Shown: positions 49,942 through 59,309 of the stretch, piece by piece
How positions within the stretch are numbered: the stretch's first letter is position 1
Layout: every line of letters starts with the position of its first letter
Assembly: GCF_011764565.1 (NCBI RefSeq)
Contig: NZ_AP022871.1
Coordinates: 4,836,320 to 4,900,319 of the forward strand
DNA length: 64,000 nt
Direction: 5' to 3'
From: Phytohabitans suffuscus
Lineage (GTDB): Bacteria > Actinomycetota > Actinomycetes > Mycobacteriales > Micromonosporaceae
Notes under the pieces: generated by a model
Database searches by the model: none
What the model was told of the DNA's origin: nothing
Seen by the model: the letters and a program-made list of their open reading frames with translations, nothing else
Program-made: the position numbers and the translations under genes

Positions 49942-51339
49942 GTGCTTGTCGCGGGAGTCGACTCGTCTACGCAGTCGTGCAAGGTGGTGGTCCGGGACGC
50001 GGAGACCGGGGCGCTCGTCCGTGAGGGGCGGGCCACTCACCCGGACGGGACCGAGGTCGACCCGGCGGCCTGGTGGTCGGCGCTCTCCGAGGCGATCTCG
50101 GCGGCCGGCGGGCTGGACGACGTGGCCGCCGCCTCGGTGGCGGGGCAGCAGCACGGGATGGTCTGCCTCGACGAGGCCGGCGAGGTCGTCCGCCCGGCCC
50201 TGTTGTGGAACGACACCCGCTCCGCAGGCGCGGCCGCCGAGCTGATCGAGGAGCTGGGTGGCGGGCAGGCGTGGGCGGACGCGGTCGGGCTGGTGCCCGT
50301 GGCCTCGTTCACCATCACCAAGCTGCGCTGGCTGGCCGGCAACGAGCCGGCCAACGCCGACCGCACCGCCGCGGTCTGCCTGCCGCACGACTGGCTCACC
50401 TGGAAGCTGGCCGGTGCCGCCGGCCTCGACGCGCTGCGCACCGACCGCAGCGACGCCAGCGGCACCGGGTACTGGTCGACCCCCACCGGCGAGTACCGGC
50501 CCGACCTGCTCCGGCAGGCGTTCGGGCGGGAGCCGCTGGTGCCGGAGGTGCTCGGCCCGACCGGCACCGCCGGCAGCCTGCCCAACGGCGTTCCGCTCGG
50601 TCCGGGCGCGGGCGACAACGCGGCGGCGGCGCTCGGCGCGGGTGCCCTCCCCGGCGACGTGCTGGTCTCGATCGGCACGTCCGGTACGGCGTTCAGCGTC
50701 GCGGAGAGGCCGGCCGCCGACCCCACCGGCACGGTCGCCGGCTTCGCCGACACCACCGGGCGCTTCCTGCCCCTGGTCGCCACGCTCAACGCGGCCCGGG
50801 TGCTGGACGCGGCCGCCAAGCTGCTCGGCGTCGACCACACCGAGCTGTCCCGGCTGGCGTTGAGCGCCCCGCCCGGCGCTGGCGGGCTCTGCCTCGTGCC
50901 GTACCTGGAGGGCGAGCGCACCCCCAACCGTCCGAACTCGACGGGCTCGCTGCACGGGCTGACGCTCGCCACCTCCACCCCGGCGCACCTGGCCCGGGCG
51001 GCGGTGGAGGGCATGCTCTGCGCGCTGGCCGACGGCCTCGACGCGCTGGTGGCGCAGGGCGCGGTGGTCAACCGGGTGATCCTGGTCGGCGGCGGCGCCC
51101 GCTCCGAGGCGGTCCGCCGCATGGCGCCCGAGGTCTTCGGCGCCCCGGTGGTCGTCCCGCCGCCCGGCGAGTACGTGGCCGACGGCGCCGCCCGCCAGGC
51201 CGCCTGGGTCGCGCTCGGCGGCGCGGAGCCACCGGTCTGGTCCGGCGGCGCGGTCGAGGAGTACGAGGCGAAGGCGGTCCCCGCGATCCGGGAGCGCTAC
51301 GCGCAGGCACGCGAACACGTGATCGACCGAACCGGTTGA
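49942..51339 (+). CDS. xylB: Xylulokinase
   Basis: A 465-residue FGGY-family kinase phosphorylating D-xylulose to D-xylulose-5-phosphate, feeding the pentose phosphate pathway. It has the N-terminal ATPase motif VAGVDSSTQSCKVVV, the sugar loop VAGQQHGMVCLD, the ATP-site SIGTSGTAFSV and the C-terminal ILVGGGARSEAVRRM. The GTG start follows GGAGGGAGGGGCT. It is presumed co-transcribed with xylA across the hairpin. Confidence 0.95.
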   Translation: MLVAGVDSSTQSCKVVVRDAETGALVREGRATHPDGTEVDPAAWWSALSEAISAAGGLDDVAAASVAGQQHGMVCLDEAGEVVRPALLWNDTRSAGAAAELIEELGGGQAWADAVGLVPVASFTITKLRWLAGNEPANADRTAAVCLPHDWLTWKLAGAAGLDALRTDRSDASGTGYWSTPTGEYRPDLLRQAFGREPLVPEVLGPTGTAGSLPNGVPLGPGAGDNAAAALGAGALPGDVLVSIGTSGTAFSVAERPAADPTGTVAGFADTTGRFLPLVATLNAARVLDAAAKLLGVDHTELSRLALSAPPGAGGLCLVPYLEGERTPNRPNSTGSLHGLTLATSTPAHLARAAVEGMLCALADGLDALVAQGAVVNRVILVGGGARSEAVRRMAPEVFGAPVVVPPPGEYVADGAARQAAWVALGGAEPPVWSGGAVEEYEAKAVPAIRERYAQAREHVIDRTG

Positions 51340-51376
51340 TCGGCGCGCGCCGCGGTGCGCCGGCGGGTTACCGTCG

Positions 51377-54300
51377 ATGGGTATGACCGCACCGCAGGGC
51401 GACACGGAGCAGACCGCCGGTGGCGACTCGCCGCCGGCGGTACGAGCGCGGGCGCTCGCGCTCACCGAATACCTGCTGGCGGTGCGCGCGCTGCTGGAAA
51501 AGCCGGTGCGGGCCGTCCCCACGGTCGACGCGTTCTGGCAGGGCGACCTGCCCGCCCACGTCGAGTGCGGGGTCGGCCCGTTCAAGCCCGGCGGGAGCTG
51601 GCTGCGGGTCGGCCGCCCGGATCCGCCCGACCCGCCCTCGATCCCCACCCCGCTGCTGCGCCACCTGGTGTGGGACCTGTCCGACACCGCGCCGCCCACG
51701 ATCGGCGAGGTGCCGGAAGACACCCAGGAGGCGTTCACCGGGTGGCGTGACGGCCAGTGGGAGCCGTGGGCCCGCGAGCACCAGCTCGCCGAGGTGACCC
51801 GGCGGCTGCACGACCGCCTCTACGACCTGCGCTACCGGGTCGACATCGACGCCGCCCGGGTCGAGCTGGTCTGGGGCCATCTCGTCCTGCGCCACCGTGA
51901 CATCCACTACCCGCTGCTGGCCACCCCGGTCGCGATCGAGTACGACCCGGACTCCACCACCGTCTCGGTGACCCCGCAGGGCCCGGCGCGCATCCAGGTC
52001 GACGCGCTCGGCGACCTCGACGGGCGGCGGGTGGCCGACCTGCTCGACCTCGGCGGCACCGGCGGCCAGGTCGACATCGACCCCTGGGACGCGGCCGAGC
52101 GGCTCGACTTCGCCCGCCGCGCGACCCGCCGGCTCGGCCTGGAGCCCGACACGGTCGTCGACACCGGCGTCCTGTTCGTACGGCCGCGCCAGCGCATGGT
52201 CCGCCGCTTCCTCGAACTGCTCCGCGAGCGCCTGACCAGCGGCAGCCCCGATGTGGGCGCGCTGGCCGGCGTCCTGGCCCACGAGCCGAGCCGCCTGCGC
52301 ATGCCCGACGACGACCCGGAGTCCTGGGCCCGCACCAGCGAGCGGCTGCTGATGCCGATGGCCACCAACGACGCGCAGGAGTCGATCGCCCGGCGGCTGG
52401 CCGCACACCGCAACGTCGCCGTGCAGGGCCCGCCCGGCACCGGCAAGACGCACACGATCCGCAACCTCATCTGCCACCTCGTCGCGCACGGCAAGCGGGT
52501 GCTGGTGCTCGCGCAGAAGGAGGACCCGTTGCGCGTGCTCCGCGACGGGCTGCCCGAGGAGATCCAGCCGCTCTGCCTGGCGGTGCTGGGCCGCTCCGCC
52601 GACCAGCTCGTGCAGCTGCAGGTCGCCGCCCGCGAGCTGGCCGACCGGGCGGCCACATTGGACAGTGAGGCGGAGGCGGCCTGGGTGCGGCGGCTGGTCG
52701 CCGACGTGGAGGCCGCGCAGGAGGCGTTCACCGCCGCCCGGGCCGAGCTGCTCGCGGCCGGCGAGCGGGAGGCACGGCGCTACGGCGGGCGCGGCGCCGG
52801 CGAGGTGGGCGAGTGGCTGCGCCGCCACGAGAGCGACGCGCTGGTGCCCGATCCGGTCCCGCCGGGCACGCCGGCGCCGCTGGAGGCCGCCGAGTTCGCC
52901 GTACTCGCGGATCTCGCGCGGCGGCTGACCGCCGCGGACCGCGCCGCCGCGCTCGGACCCCTGCCCGCGGATGGCCAGCTCCCGACCGGGGAGGCGGTCG
53001 CCGCGCAGAGAGACGCGCTGCGCGACGCGCGCAAGGTGGTCGACGCGCTGCGAGACCGCGGCATGGCGACAGATGGGGTACGCGAGCTGGGGTCCACGGC
53101 CGTCGACGAGCTGGCCGCCGCGCTGCGCGGGGCGGCCGACGAGCTGACCCGCCGCGAGGGGAGCTGGACCGACCGGCTCGGCCAGCTGATCCGCGACCCG
53201 AGCTGGCGCGCCGTGTGGGACGGTCACGTGGCCGCCTGCCAGCAGCTGCTCGGTGAGCTGGGCCGGCGCACCGCGTTCGTGGCCGGGCGGCGGATCACGA
53301 TCCCCGAGCCGTACGCGGCGCAGCCCCGCCGCCTGCTCACCCAGCTCAGCGAGATCCGCGCGCGGTACGCGGCCGGCAAGCCGGTCCGCCGCCTCACCCA
53401 CGCCGAGCTGGCCCGCGTGCTGGCCGAGGTACAGGTCGACGGCGAGCCGCTACGCACCGCCGACGACGTCGAGCTGGTGGTGGCCACCGTCGAGCGCGAG
53501 CAGCTGCGGCAGCAGCTGGCGGCGCGGTGGGGCGAGTGGCGCACCCGGCTCGACGCGCCGGTGCCGCAGGACGCCTCCGCCGAGCCCGAGCTGTGGGCCG
53601 GGCGCCTTCTCTCCTCCGCGGTCGCGGCCCTGGAGTGGGAGAGCCACCGCTGGCCGGAGCTGCACACCACGCTGGTCGCGGTCTTCCCGCGGTGCCCCCG
53701 TGACGTCGACGCCCGGCAGATCGCCGAGCTGGCCGGCGCGGTCGAGGCGGCCGAAAACGTCCTGCTCGCCGACCGGCTGGAGGCCGAGCGGGCCGCGATG
53801 GCCGGCTGGCTGCGCCGCTTCGCGCCGGAGGCGCCACAGGTCCAGGCGCTCGCCGCGGCCTGGGACTCGGGCGACCTCGCCGGCTGGGACTCCGCGCTGG
53901 CCGAGATCCGTCGACTGTGGACACTGCGGCCGGACGCCACGCGGTACGCCGCCCTGCACGCCCGCCTCGCCGCCGCCGCGCCGCAGTGGGCCGCCGCGAT
54001 CGACGCGGGCGCCGCCGGGTTCGACGGCGCGGGCGCGCTGCGGGCGTGGCAGTGGCGGCAGGCGCAGACCTGGTTCGACGAGGTGGTCGGCGACGTCGAC
54101 GGGGCCGACCTGGGGCGCCGGCTGGAGCGGGCGCGCGACCAGATCCGCCGGCTCACCGCCGACCTCGTGGTCACCTCGGCCTGGCTGGAGGTCGCGCTCT
54201 CGCTCGACGACCGGCGCAAGGCCGCGCTCGCCGACTGGACCGCCGCCCTCCGCAAGATCGGCAAGGGCACCGGCAAGAGCGCCGCCCACTGGCAGGCCGC

Positions 54301-55597
54301 CGCCCAGCGGGCCATGTCCGAGGCGGTCAGCGCCGTGCCGGTCTGGATCATGTCGATCGACCGGGCGCTGGAGCAGTTTCCCAACCACCCGCCGATCTTC
54401 GACGTGGTGATCGTCGACGAGGCGTCCCAGGCCGACCTCTTCGCGCTGCCGGTGCTCACGCTCGCCCGCCGCGCGGTCGTGGTCGGCGACGACCAGCAGA
54501 TCGGCCCGCAGCTCGTCGGCGTGCCGACCGACCGGGTCAACGCGCTGGTCGCCACCCACCTGCACCCGGCCGGCGTGCCCTCGGCCGAGCACTTCGACAC
54601 CGAGAGCAGCCTCTACGACCACGCCGTACGCCGCTCGCCGCAGCGCATCCTGCTCACCGAGCACTTCCGCAGCGTCCCCGAGATCATCGGCTTCTCCAGC
54701 GGCGCCTACTACGACGGCAAGATCCAGCCGCTGCGCGCCGCCCGCAGCGGGCTCGACCGCTCGGTGGTGGCCGAGCACGTGCCGGACGGCAGGCGGGTGA
54801 CGCTTCCCGAGTACGGCGAGGTCAACGTCGCCGAGGCGGAGGCCCTTGCCGCCCGGGTGGCGGCGATCGTGGCCGACCCGTCGTACGCGGGGCGCACGCT
54901 CGGCGTGGTCAGCCTGCTCTCCGGCAGCGGGCAGGCGGCATACCTGCAGCACCGGCTCCGCGAGGAGATCGGCCCCGACGAGCTGGAGCGGCGCGAGCTG
55001 CGGGTCGGCGACCCGTACACGTTCCAGGGCGACGAGCGCGACGTGGTGCTCGCCTCGATGGTGGTGTCCTCGTCGGACGGTGCGATCGGCGCGTTCACCA
55101 AGCGCGACTTCCACCGCCGGGTCAACGTCGCCGCCTCCCGAGCCCGCGACCAGCTGTGGCTCTTCCACTCGGTCACGCTCGCCGACCTGCACCCCGACGA
55201 CGCCCGCGCGGCGCTGCTGGCGTACGCCCAGCGCCCGCCCGCGCCGCCGGAGGTGGGCGGCGAGCCGGTGACCGAGTTCCAGCGCGCGGTGCAACGCCGG
55301 CTGAGCGCTGCCGGGCTGCGCGCGGTGCCCCAGTTCCGGATCGGCACGTTCAAGGTCGACTTCATGATCGCCGCGCCGGACGGCCGCCGCCTGGCCGTCG
55401 AGTGCGACGGCGACAGCTACCACGGCGCCGAGGCGTTCGCCCACGACCTGCGCCGCCAGGCCATCCTGGAGCGGGTGGGAAACTGCGTCTTCGTGCGGCT
55501 GCGGGCCAGCGTCTTCCACCGCGACCCGGAGGCGGCGATGCGCCCGGTCTGGGAGCGCGCCGAAGAGCTCGGCCTGGCCGTCACCGCGATTCAGTGA
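51377..55597 (+). CDS. Large SF1 helicase fused to a C-terminal Vsr/DUF559-type nuclease
   Basis: A 1,406-residue cytoplasmic protein. Helicase motifs: Walker A GPPGTGKTHT (351-360), motif II VIVDEASQAD (Asp1014/Glu1015), motif III VVGDDQQIGPQ, motif IV LLTEHFRS, and motifs V-VI GDPYTFQGDERDVVLAS and VNVAASRARDQL. About 650 residues separate Walker A from motif II, largely helical and Ala/Arg/Glu-rich, far longer than a normal 1B domain. The last ~100 residues (FRIGTFKVDFMIAAPDGRRL, then AVECDGDSYHG) look like a DUF559/Vsr-type nuclease with a likely Asp/Glu/Lys-type site. Similar helicase-nuclease fusions occur in phage defence, but the role here is unproven. Confidence 0.85.
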   Translation: MGMTAPQGDTEQTAGGDSPPAVRARALALTEYLLAVRALLEKPVRAVPTVDAFWQGDLPAHVECGVGPFKPGGSWLRVGRPDPPDPPSIPTPLLRHLVWDLSDTAPPTIGEVPEDTQEAFTGWRDGQWEPWAREHQLAEVTRRLHDRLYDLRYRVDIDAARVELVWGHLVLRHRDIHYPLLATPVAIEYDPDSTTVSVTPQGPARIQVDALGDLDGRRVADLLDLGGTGGQVDIDPWDAAERLDFARRATRRLGLEPDTVVDTGVLFVRPRQRMVRRFLELLRERLTSGSPDVGALAGVLAHEPSRLRMPDDDPESWARTSERLLMPMATNDAQESIARRLAAHRNVAVQGPPGTGKTHTIRNLICHLVAHGKRVLVLAQKEDPLRVLRDGLPEEIQPLCLAVLGRSADQLVQLQVAARELADRAATLDSEAEAAWVRRLVADVEAAQEAFTAARAELLAAGEREARRYGGRGAGEVGEWLRRHESDALVPDPVPPGTPAPLEAAEFAVLADLARRLTAADRAAALGPLPADGQLPTGEAVAAQRDALRDARKVVDALRDRGMATDGVRELGSTAVDELAAALRGAADELTRREGSWTDRLGQLIRDPSWRAVWDGHVAACQQLLGELGRRTAFVAGRRITIPEPYAAQPRRLLTQLSEIRARYAAGKPVRRLTHAELARVLAEVQVDGEPLRTADDVELVVATVEREQLRQQLAARWGEWRTRLDAPVPQDASAEPELWAGRLLSSAVAALEWESHRWPELHTTLVAVFPRCPRDVDARQIAELAGAVEAAENVLLADRLEAERAAMAGWLRRFAPEAPQVQALAAAWDSGDLAGWDSALAEIRRLWTLRPDATRYAALHARLAAAAPQWAAAIDAGAAGFDGAGALRAWQWRQAQTWFDEVVGDVDGADLGRRLERARDQIRRLTADLVVTSAWLEVALSLDDRRKAALADWTAALRKIGKGTGKSAAHWQAAAQRAMSEAVSAVPVWIMSIDRALEQFPNHPPIFDVVIVDEASQADLFALPVLTLARRAVVVGDDQQIGPQLVGVPTDRVNALVATHLHPAGVPSAEHFDTESSLYDHAVRRSPQRILLTEHFRSVPEIIGFSSGAYYDGKIQPLRAARSGLDRSVVAEHVPDGRRVTLPEYGEVNVAEAEALAARVAAIVADPSYAGRTLGVVSLLSGSGQAAYLQHRLREEIGPDELERRELRVGDPYTFQGDERDVVLASMVVSSSDGAIGAFTKRDFHRRVNVAASRARDQLWLFHSVTLADLHPDDARAALLAYAQRPPAPPEVGGEPVTEFQRAVQRRLSAAGLRAVPQFRIGTFKVDFMIAAPDGRRLAVECDGDSYHGAEAFAHDLRRQAILERVGNCVFVRLRASVFHRDPEAAMRPVWERAEELGLAVTAIQ

Positions 55598-56187
55598 GAG
55601 CGCTGCTTCGCTTGCGAGTTCTTTTTCCCTTCCGCCCAAGACGAAGAAACCAGGCCGGGCATCGAGGGCTTGCGTCGGGGTCGGGGACGCACGGATCCCC
55701 GGGCGGCGGCCTCGACGCGAAGCCGCGCTGCCCAGTCTGGCGAGTCGGGATTCGTTATCCTGAGAGCGCCGAGGCGCGGTGAGTCAGGACTGTCCTCTTC
55801 CGTCCATCGGACCTGTTGTATTTCTTTTACACTTTCTCGGCTCGCGGTTGGTCTCAGGCGGGCCGCGGCGGTTTGTTCAGGCGGCGGTTGCGGAGAGGTG
55901 CGTTTCTTGTGCTGGCGGCGGCTGTCGGCGCGCCGTAAAGAAAGTCGTGACGCCACATTCGAGGTCTGCTGCGTGACTATCTGGCCTCCCAGATCGATCA
56001 ACGCCTTCGCCTTGCCCAGGATCGACGCACCCGGCACCACTTCTGGGAGCTGCGAAGAGCGCGCTGCCACCATTGGAAAAGTCTCGATTCGGGCAATCGG
56101 ATTGCCGGGCACCAACGGATCGTCGTCGAGTGGGCGTGGAGGGACCGGGTGGGGCATCTGGCAGGCCTCCCAATTCTTGGCTGACAC
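55591..56187 (-). CDS. Doubtful hypothetical ORF in a lower-GC stretch
   Basis: A 198-codon frame with GTG start (alternative ATG at MPHPVPPRPLDDD). The first ~85 residues (VPGNPIARIETFPMVAARSS) have a plausible composition; the rest is Arg/Pro-rich and shadow-like. No ribosome-binding site is evident and codon third positions are mixed. The stretch 55598-56298 contains no better gene. It may simply be intergenic DNA carrying the MFS promoter. Confidence 0.22.
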   Translation of the reverse strand: MSAKNWEACQMPHPVPPRPLDDDPLVPGNPIARIETFPMVAARSSQLPEVVPGASILGKAKALIDLGGQIVTQQTSNVASRLSLRRADSRRQHKKRTSPQPPPEQTAAARLRPTASRESVKEIQQVRWTEEDSPDSPRLGALRITNPDSPDWAARLRVEAAARGSVRPRPRRKPSMPGLVSSSWAEGKKNSQAKQRSH

Positions 56188-56298
56188 AGCGCGGTCGGTT
56201 CAACGTTCTGGGTGACCGCACGGTTCAGCTTGGCCCGGACTTTTCTCGCCGCGGAGTGGCGCTACCTTTTCGTTATCTGACGCTGGTTGGGTGCGATC

Positions 56299-57720
56299 AT
56301 GAGTTGGGGCGGCCACGGGCACCGGATCTACAGCGTCGCCGTCTTCGTCGTGCTCGCCTCGCTCGACAACGTCGCGATCGGGCTCGTTCCGCCGCTCTAC
56401 GGGAGCATCAGCGACTCGTTCGACGTGTCCGAGAGCGCCATCGGGCTGGTCACCGCGATCACCTTTCTCTTCAGCGCGGTCGCCGCCGTCGCGTGGGCGT
56501 ACACGGGGGACCGGCACCACCGCAAGCCGCTGCTCATGGTGGGCACGCTGGTGTGGGCGGTGGGCACCGCGGGCACCGCGCTCAGCGGCGGTTACGCCGC
56601 GTTCTTCGCCGCCCAGGTCGTCGCCGCGATCGGGCTCGGCGCGGTCGCCTCGGTCGGGTTCTCGGTGGTCAGCGACCTCATCTCGCCGCGCCGCCGTGGG
56701 CTCGTGATGAGCTTCTGGGGCCTGTCGCAGGGGGTGGGCACGCTCGCCGGCACGCTGATGGGCGGGCTGCTCGGGCGCGGCGACTGGCGGACGCCGTTCC
56801 TCGTGCTCACCGCCGTGGGCGTCGCCGCCACGGCGGCGTACGTCTTCACGTACGACGTGCGGCGCGGCCAGAGCGACGCGGAGCTGGCTGGCGTGATCGC
56901 GCACGGCGGGGAGTACGACTACCGGATCAGCCGCGCCGACCTGCCCCGCATCCTGCGCCGGCGGACCAACGTCTGGCTCGTGCTGCAGGGGCTCACCGCG
57001 CAGGTGGCGTTCGGCTCGCTGGTGTGGCTGCCGGCGCTCTTCCGGGAGCGTGCCGAGCAGCAGGGCTACAGCGACGACACCGCGATCGTGGTGGGCAGCA
57101 TCTTCGCGACGATGTTCCAGCTCGGCGCGGGATTCTCGATCCTCGGCGGGCTCGTCGGCGACCGGCTGCAGCGGCGCGACCCCGGCGGGCGGGCGCTGGT
57201 GGCGGCGGTCGGCATCCTCGCGGCCGTACCGCTGTACCTCGTGCTCTTCTTCGTGCCGATCCGCATCGACGTGCCCGACGGCGCCGGCGCCGGCGCGGTG
57301 GTCCGGGCCGTACTGGCCAGCGTGGTCACCGAGCCGAGCGTGGGGCTGAGCCTGCTCGTCGCGCTCGTCGCGCTGGCGCTGACCTCGGCCAACTCGCCGA
57401 ACTGGTTCGCGCTCATCGCGGACGTCAACCCGCCCGAGCACCGCGGCACCGTCTACAGCCTGGGCAACCTCACCAACGGCGCGGGCCGTGCGGTCGGCAA
57501 CGGCCTGGCCGGCGTCGCGTTCCGCGCCCTGCAGGCGCCGTTTCCACCGCCGCTCAACTACGCGGTGGGGCTCGCCGCCTTCCAGCTCTTCTTCATCCCG
57601 ACCGGCCTCATGTACTGGCGGGCCTCCCGCACCTCGCCGGCGGACATCGCCGCCGTCCACGAGTTGCTGGAGGCCCGCGCCGAGCGGAGCAGGCCGGTTA
57701 CACCGCAGCCCACACCGTGA
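56299..57720 (+). CDS. MFS transporter
   Basis: A 473-residue twelve-helix major facilitator. The loop 2-3 motif reads YTGDRHHRKPLLMVGTLVWA (MFS motif A-like), and SDLISPRRRGLVMSFWGLSQ resembles the Spinster/hexuronate-type subfamily. A second-half motif GDRLQRRDPGGRALV is present. ATG 56299 is preceded by weak purine sequence. Its 3' end overlaps the convergent alpha-glucosidase gene by 23 nt. The substrate is unknown. Confidence 0.85.
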   Translation: MSWGGHGHRIYSVAVFVVLASLDNVAIGLVPPLYGSISDSFDVSESAIGLVTAITFLFSAVAAVAWAYTGDRHHRKPLLMVGTLVWAVGTAGTALSGGYAAFFAAQVVAAIGLGAVASVGFSVVSDLISPRRRGLVMSFWGLSQGVGTLAGTLMGGLLGRGDWRTPFLVLTAVGVAATAAYVFTYDVRRGQSDAELAGVIAHGGEYDYRISRADLPRILRRRTNVWLVLQGLTAQVAFGSLVWLPALFRERAEQQGYSDDTAIVVGSIFATMFQLGAGFSILGGLVGDRLQRRDPGGRALVAAVGILAAVPLYLVLFFVPIRIDVPDGAGAGAVVRAVLASVVTEPSVGLSLLVALVALALTSANSPNWFALIADVNPPEHRGTVYSLGNLTNGAGRAVGNGLAGVAFRALQAPFPPPLNYAVGLAAFQLFFIPTGLMYWRASRTSPADIAAVHELLEARAERSRPVTPQPTP

Positions 57721-59305
57721 CGTCCGCCGGCACCGTGCCGTCGGTGGTCAGCGGCTCGCTGCTGATCAGCGGCCGGGCGCCCGCGGGCAGGGCGGCCGGC
57801 GTGTCACCGAAGTTGGTCAGCACGTACACGTCGCCGTTGCGGAAGGCCAGCACGCCGTCCGGCCCCTCCGTCCAGGCCAGCCCACCACCGCCGAGGCCGT
57901 GCTGGGCCCGCAGGCGCAGCGCCGCCCGGTACAGCTCGTACGTCGAGCCGGGCACCCCGCGCTGCTTGTCGAGCGCCAGCTCGGCCCAGACCGGCGGCTG
58001 CGGAAGCCAGCTCTGGTCGGACGGACCGAACCCGTACGACGGGGCGTCGCCCTGCCACGGGATCGGCACCCGGCAGCCGTCACGCCCCTTCTGCTCGCCG
58101 TGGGTCCGCCGGAACATCGGGTCCTGCCGGGCCGCGTCGGGCATGGTGGTGTGCTCCGGCAGCCCAAGCTCCTCGCCCTGGTACAGGTAGGCCGAGCCGG
58201 GCAGGCCGAGCATCATCAGCGTCGCCGCGCGGGCCCGGCGCAGGCCGAGCACCGCGTCGGGCTGCGGGTCGCCGGCGCCGATGCCGCGCGGGCGCGTGCC
58301 GCCGACCGGCAGGCCCAGGCGGGACGCGTGCCGGAGCACGTCGTGGTTGGAGAGCACCCACGTGGTCGGCGCGCCGACCGCCCCGTTGGCCCGCAGCGAG
58401 CGGGCGATCACCTCGTACTGGGCCATGGGCGTCCAGGCGGCCTCCAGGTATTCGAAGTTGAACGCCTGGTGCATCTCGTCCGGCCGCACGTACGCCGCGA
58501 GCCGCTCGGACGGGGAGACCCACGCCTCGGCGACGAGAACCCGGTCGCCCGGGTACTCCTCCAGCACCCGCCGCCAGTCGCGGTAGACGTCGTGCACGCC
58601 GTCCTGGTCCCACATAGGAGGCCGGATGCCCTCGGTGGCGGGGCCGGAGAGCGGCTCGACAGGGTAGTGCCAGTCGGCGAGGTCGGCCTGCTTGATCAGC
58701 CCGTGCGCCACGTCGACCCGGAAGCCGTCGACCCCCCGGTCGAGCCAGAAGCGCAGGATGTCGCGGAACTCGGCACGCACCTCGGGGTGGTCCCAGTTGA
58801 GGTCGGGCTGGCCCGCGTCGAACATGTGCAGGTACCACTCGCCGTCGGGCACCTGGGTCCAGGCCGGCCCGCCGAACGTGCTCTGCCAGTTGTTGGGCTT
58901 CTGCGGGCGGAAGACGTAGCGGGCCCGCTCGGGGCTGCCCGGACCGGCGGCGAGCGCCGCCTTGAACCACGGGTGCTCGCTGGAGGTGTGGTTGGGCACC
59001 AGGTCGACGATGACCCGCAGGCCCCGCTCGCGGGCGGCGGCGAGCAGCTTGTCGGCGTCGTCGAGGCGGCCGAAGATGGGATCCACGTCCCGGTAGTCGG
59101 ACACGTCGTAGCCGGCGTCCGCCTGCGGCGAGGGGTAGAAGGGCGACAGCCACACGGCGTCGACGCCGAGGTCGACGAGATGGTCCAGCCGTGCGGTGAT
59201 GCCGGGCAGATCGCCGATGCCGTCGCCGTTGGAGTCGGCGAAGGAGCGCGGGTAGATCTGGTAGATGACCGCGTCGCGCCACCAGTCTCTGGTCTGCTCA
59301 GCCAT
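57698..59305 (-). CDS. aglA: Alpha-glucosidase, GH13
   Basis: A 535-residue cytoplasmic GH13 enzyme cleaving alpha-glucosides such as maltose or trehalose-like sugars. Conserved regions: VIVDLVPNHTSSEHPWF (I), DGFRVDVAHGL (nucleophile Asp, II), VLVAEAWVS (acid/base Glu, III), WVLSNHDVLRH (IV). The opening WWRDAVIYQIYPRSFADSNG is typical of the oligo-1,6/alpha-glucosidase group. It is the last gene of the operon, 4 nt after the LacI regulator gene, and overlaps the convergent MFS gene. Confidence 0.92.
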   Translation of the reverse strand: MAEQTRDWWRDAVIYQIYPRSFADSNGDGIGDLPGITARLDHLVDLGVDAVWLSPFYPSPQADAGYDVSDYRDVDPIFGRLDDADKLLAAARERGLRVIVDLVPNHTSSEHPWFKAALAAGPGSPERARYVFRPQKPNNWQSTFGGPAWTQVPDGEWYLHMFDAGQPDLNWDHPEVRAEFRDILRFWLDRGVDGFRVDVAHGLIKQADLADWHYPVEPLSGPATEGIRPPMWDQDGVHDVYRDWRRVLEEYPGDRVLVAEAWVSPSERLAAYVRPDEMHQAFNFEYLEAAWTPMAQYEVIARSLRANGAVGAPTTWVLSNHDVLRHASRLGLPVGGTRPRGIGAGDPQPDAVLGLRRARAATLMMLGLPGSAYLYQGEELGLPEHTTMPDAARQDPMFRRTHGEQKGRDGCRVPIPWQGDAPSYGFGPSDQSWLPQPPVWAELALDKQRGVPGSTYELYRAALRLRAQHGLGGGGLAWTEGPDGVLAFRNGDVYVLTNFGDTPAALPAGARPLISSEPLTTDGTVPADVTVWAAV

Positions 59306-59309
59306 CGTT

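Noticed and set aside
51377..56187. A multi-gene defence island around the helicase-nuclease
   Set aside because: Neighbours are xylB and an MFS transporter, with no methylase, toxin or other defence gene. Only the single gene is proposed as a candidate.
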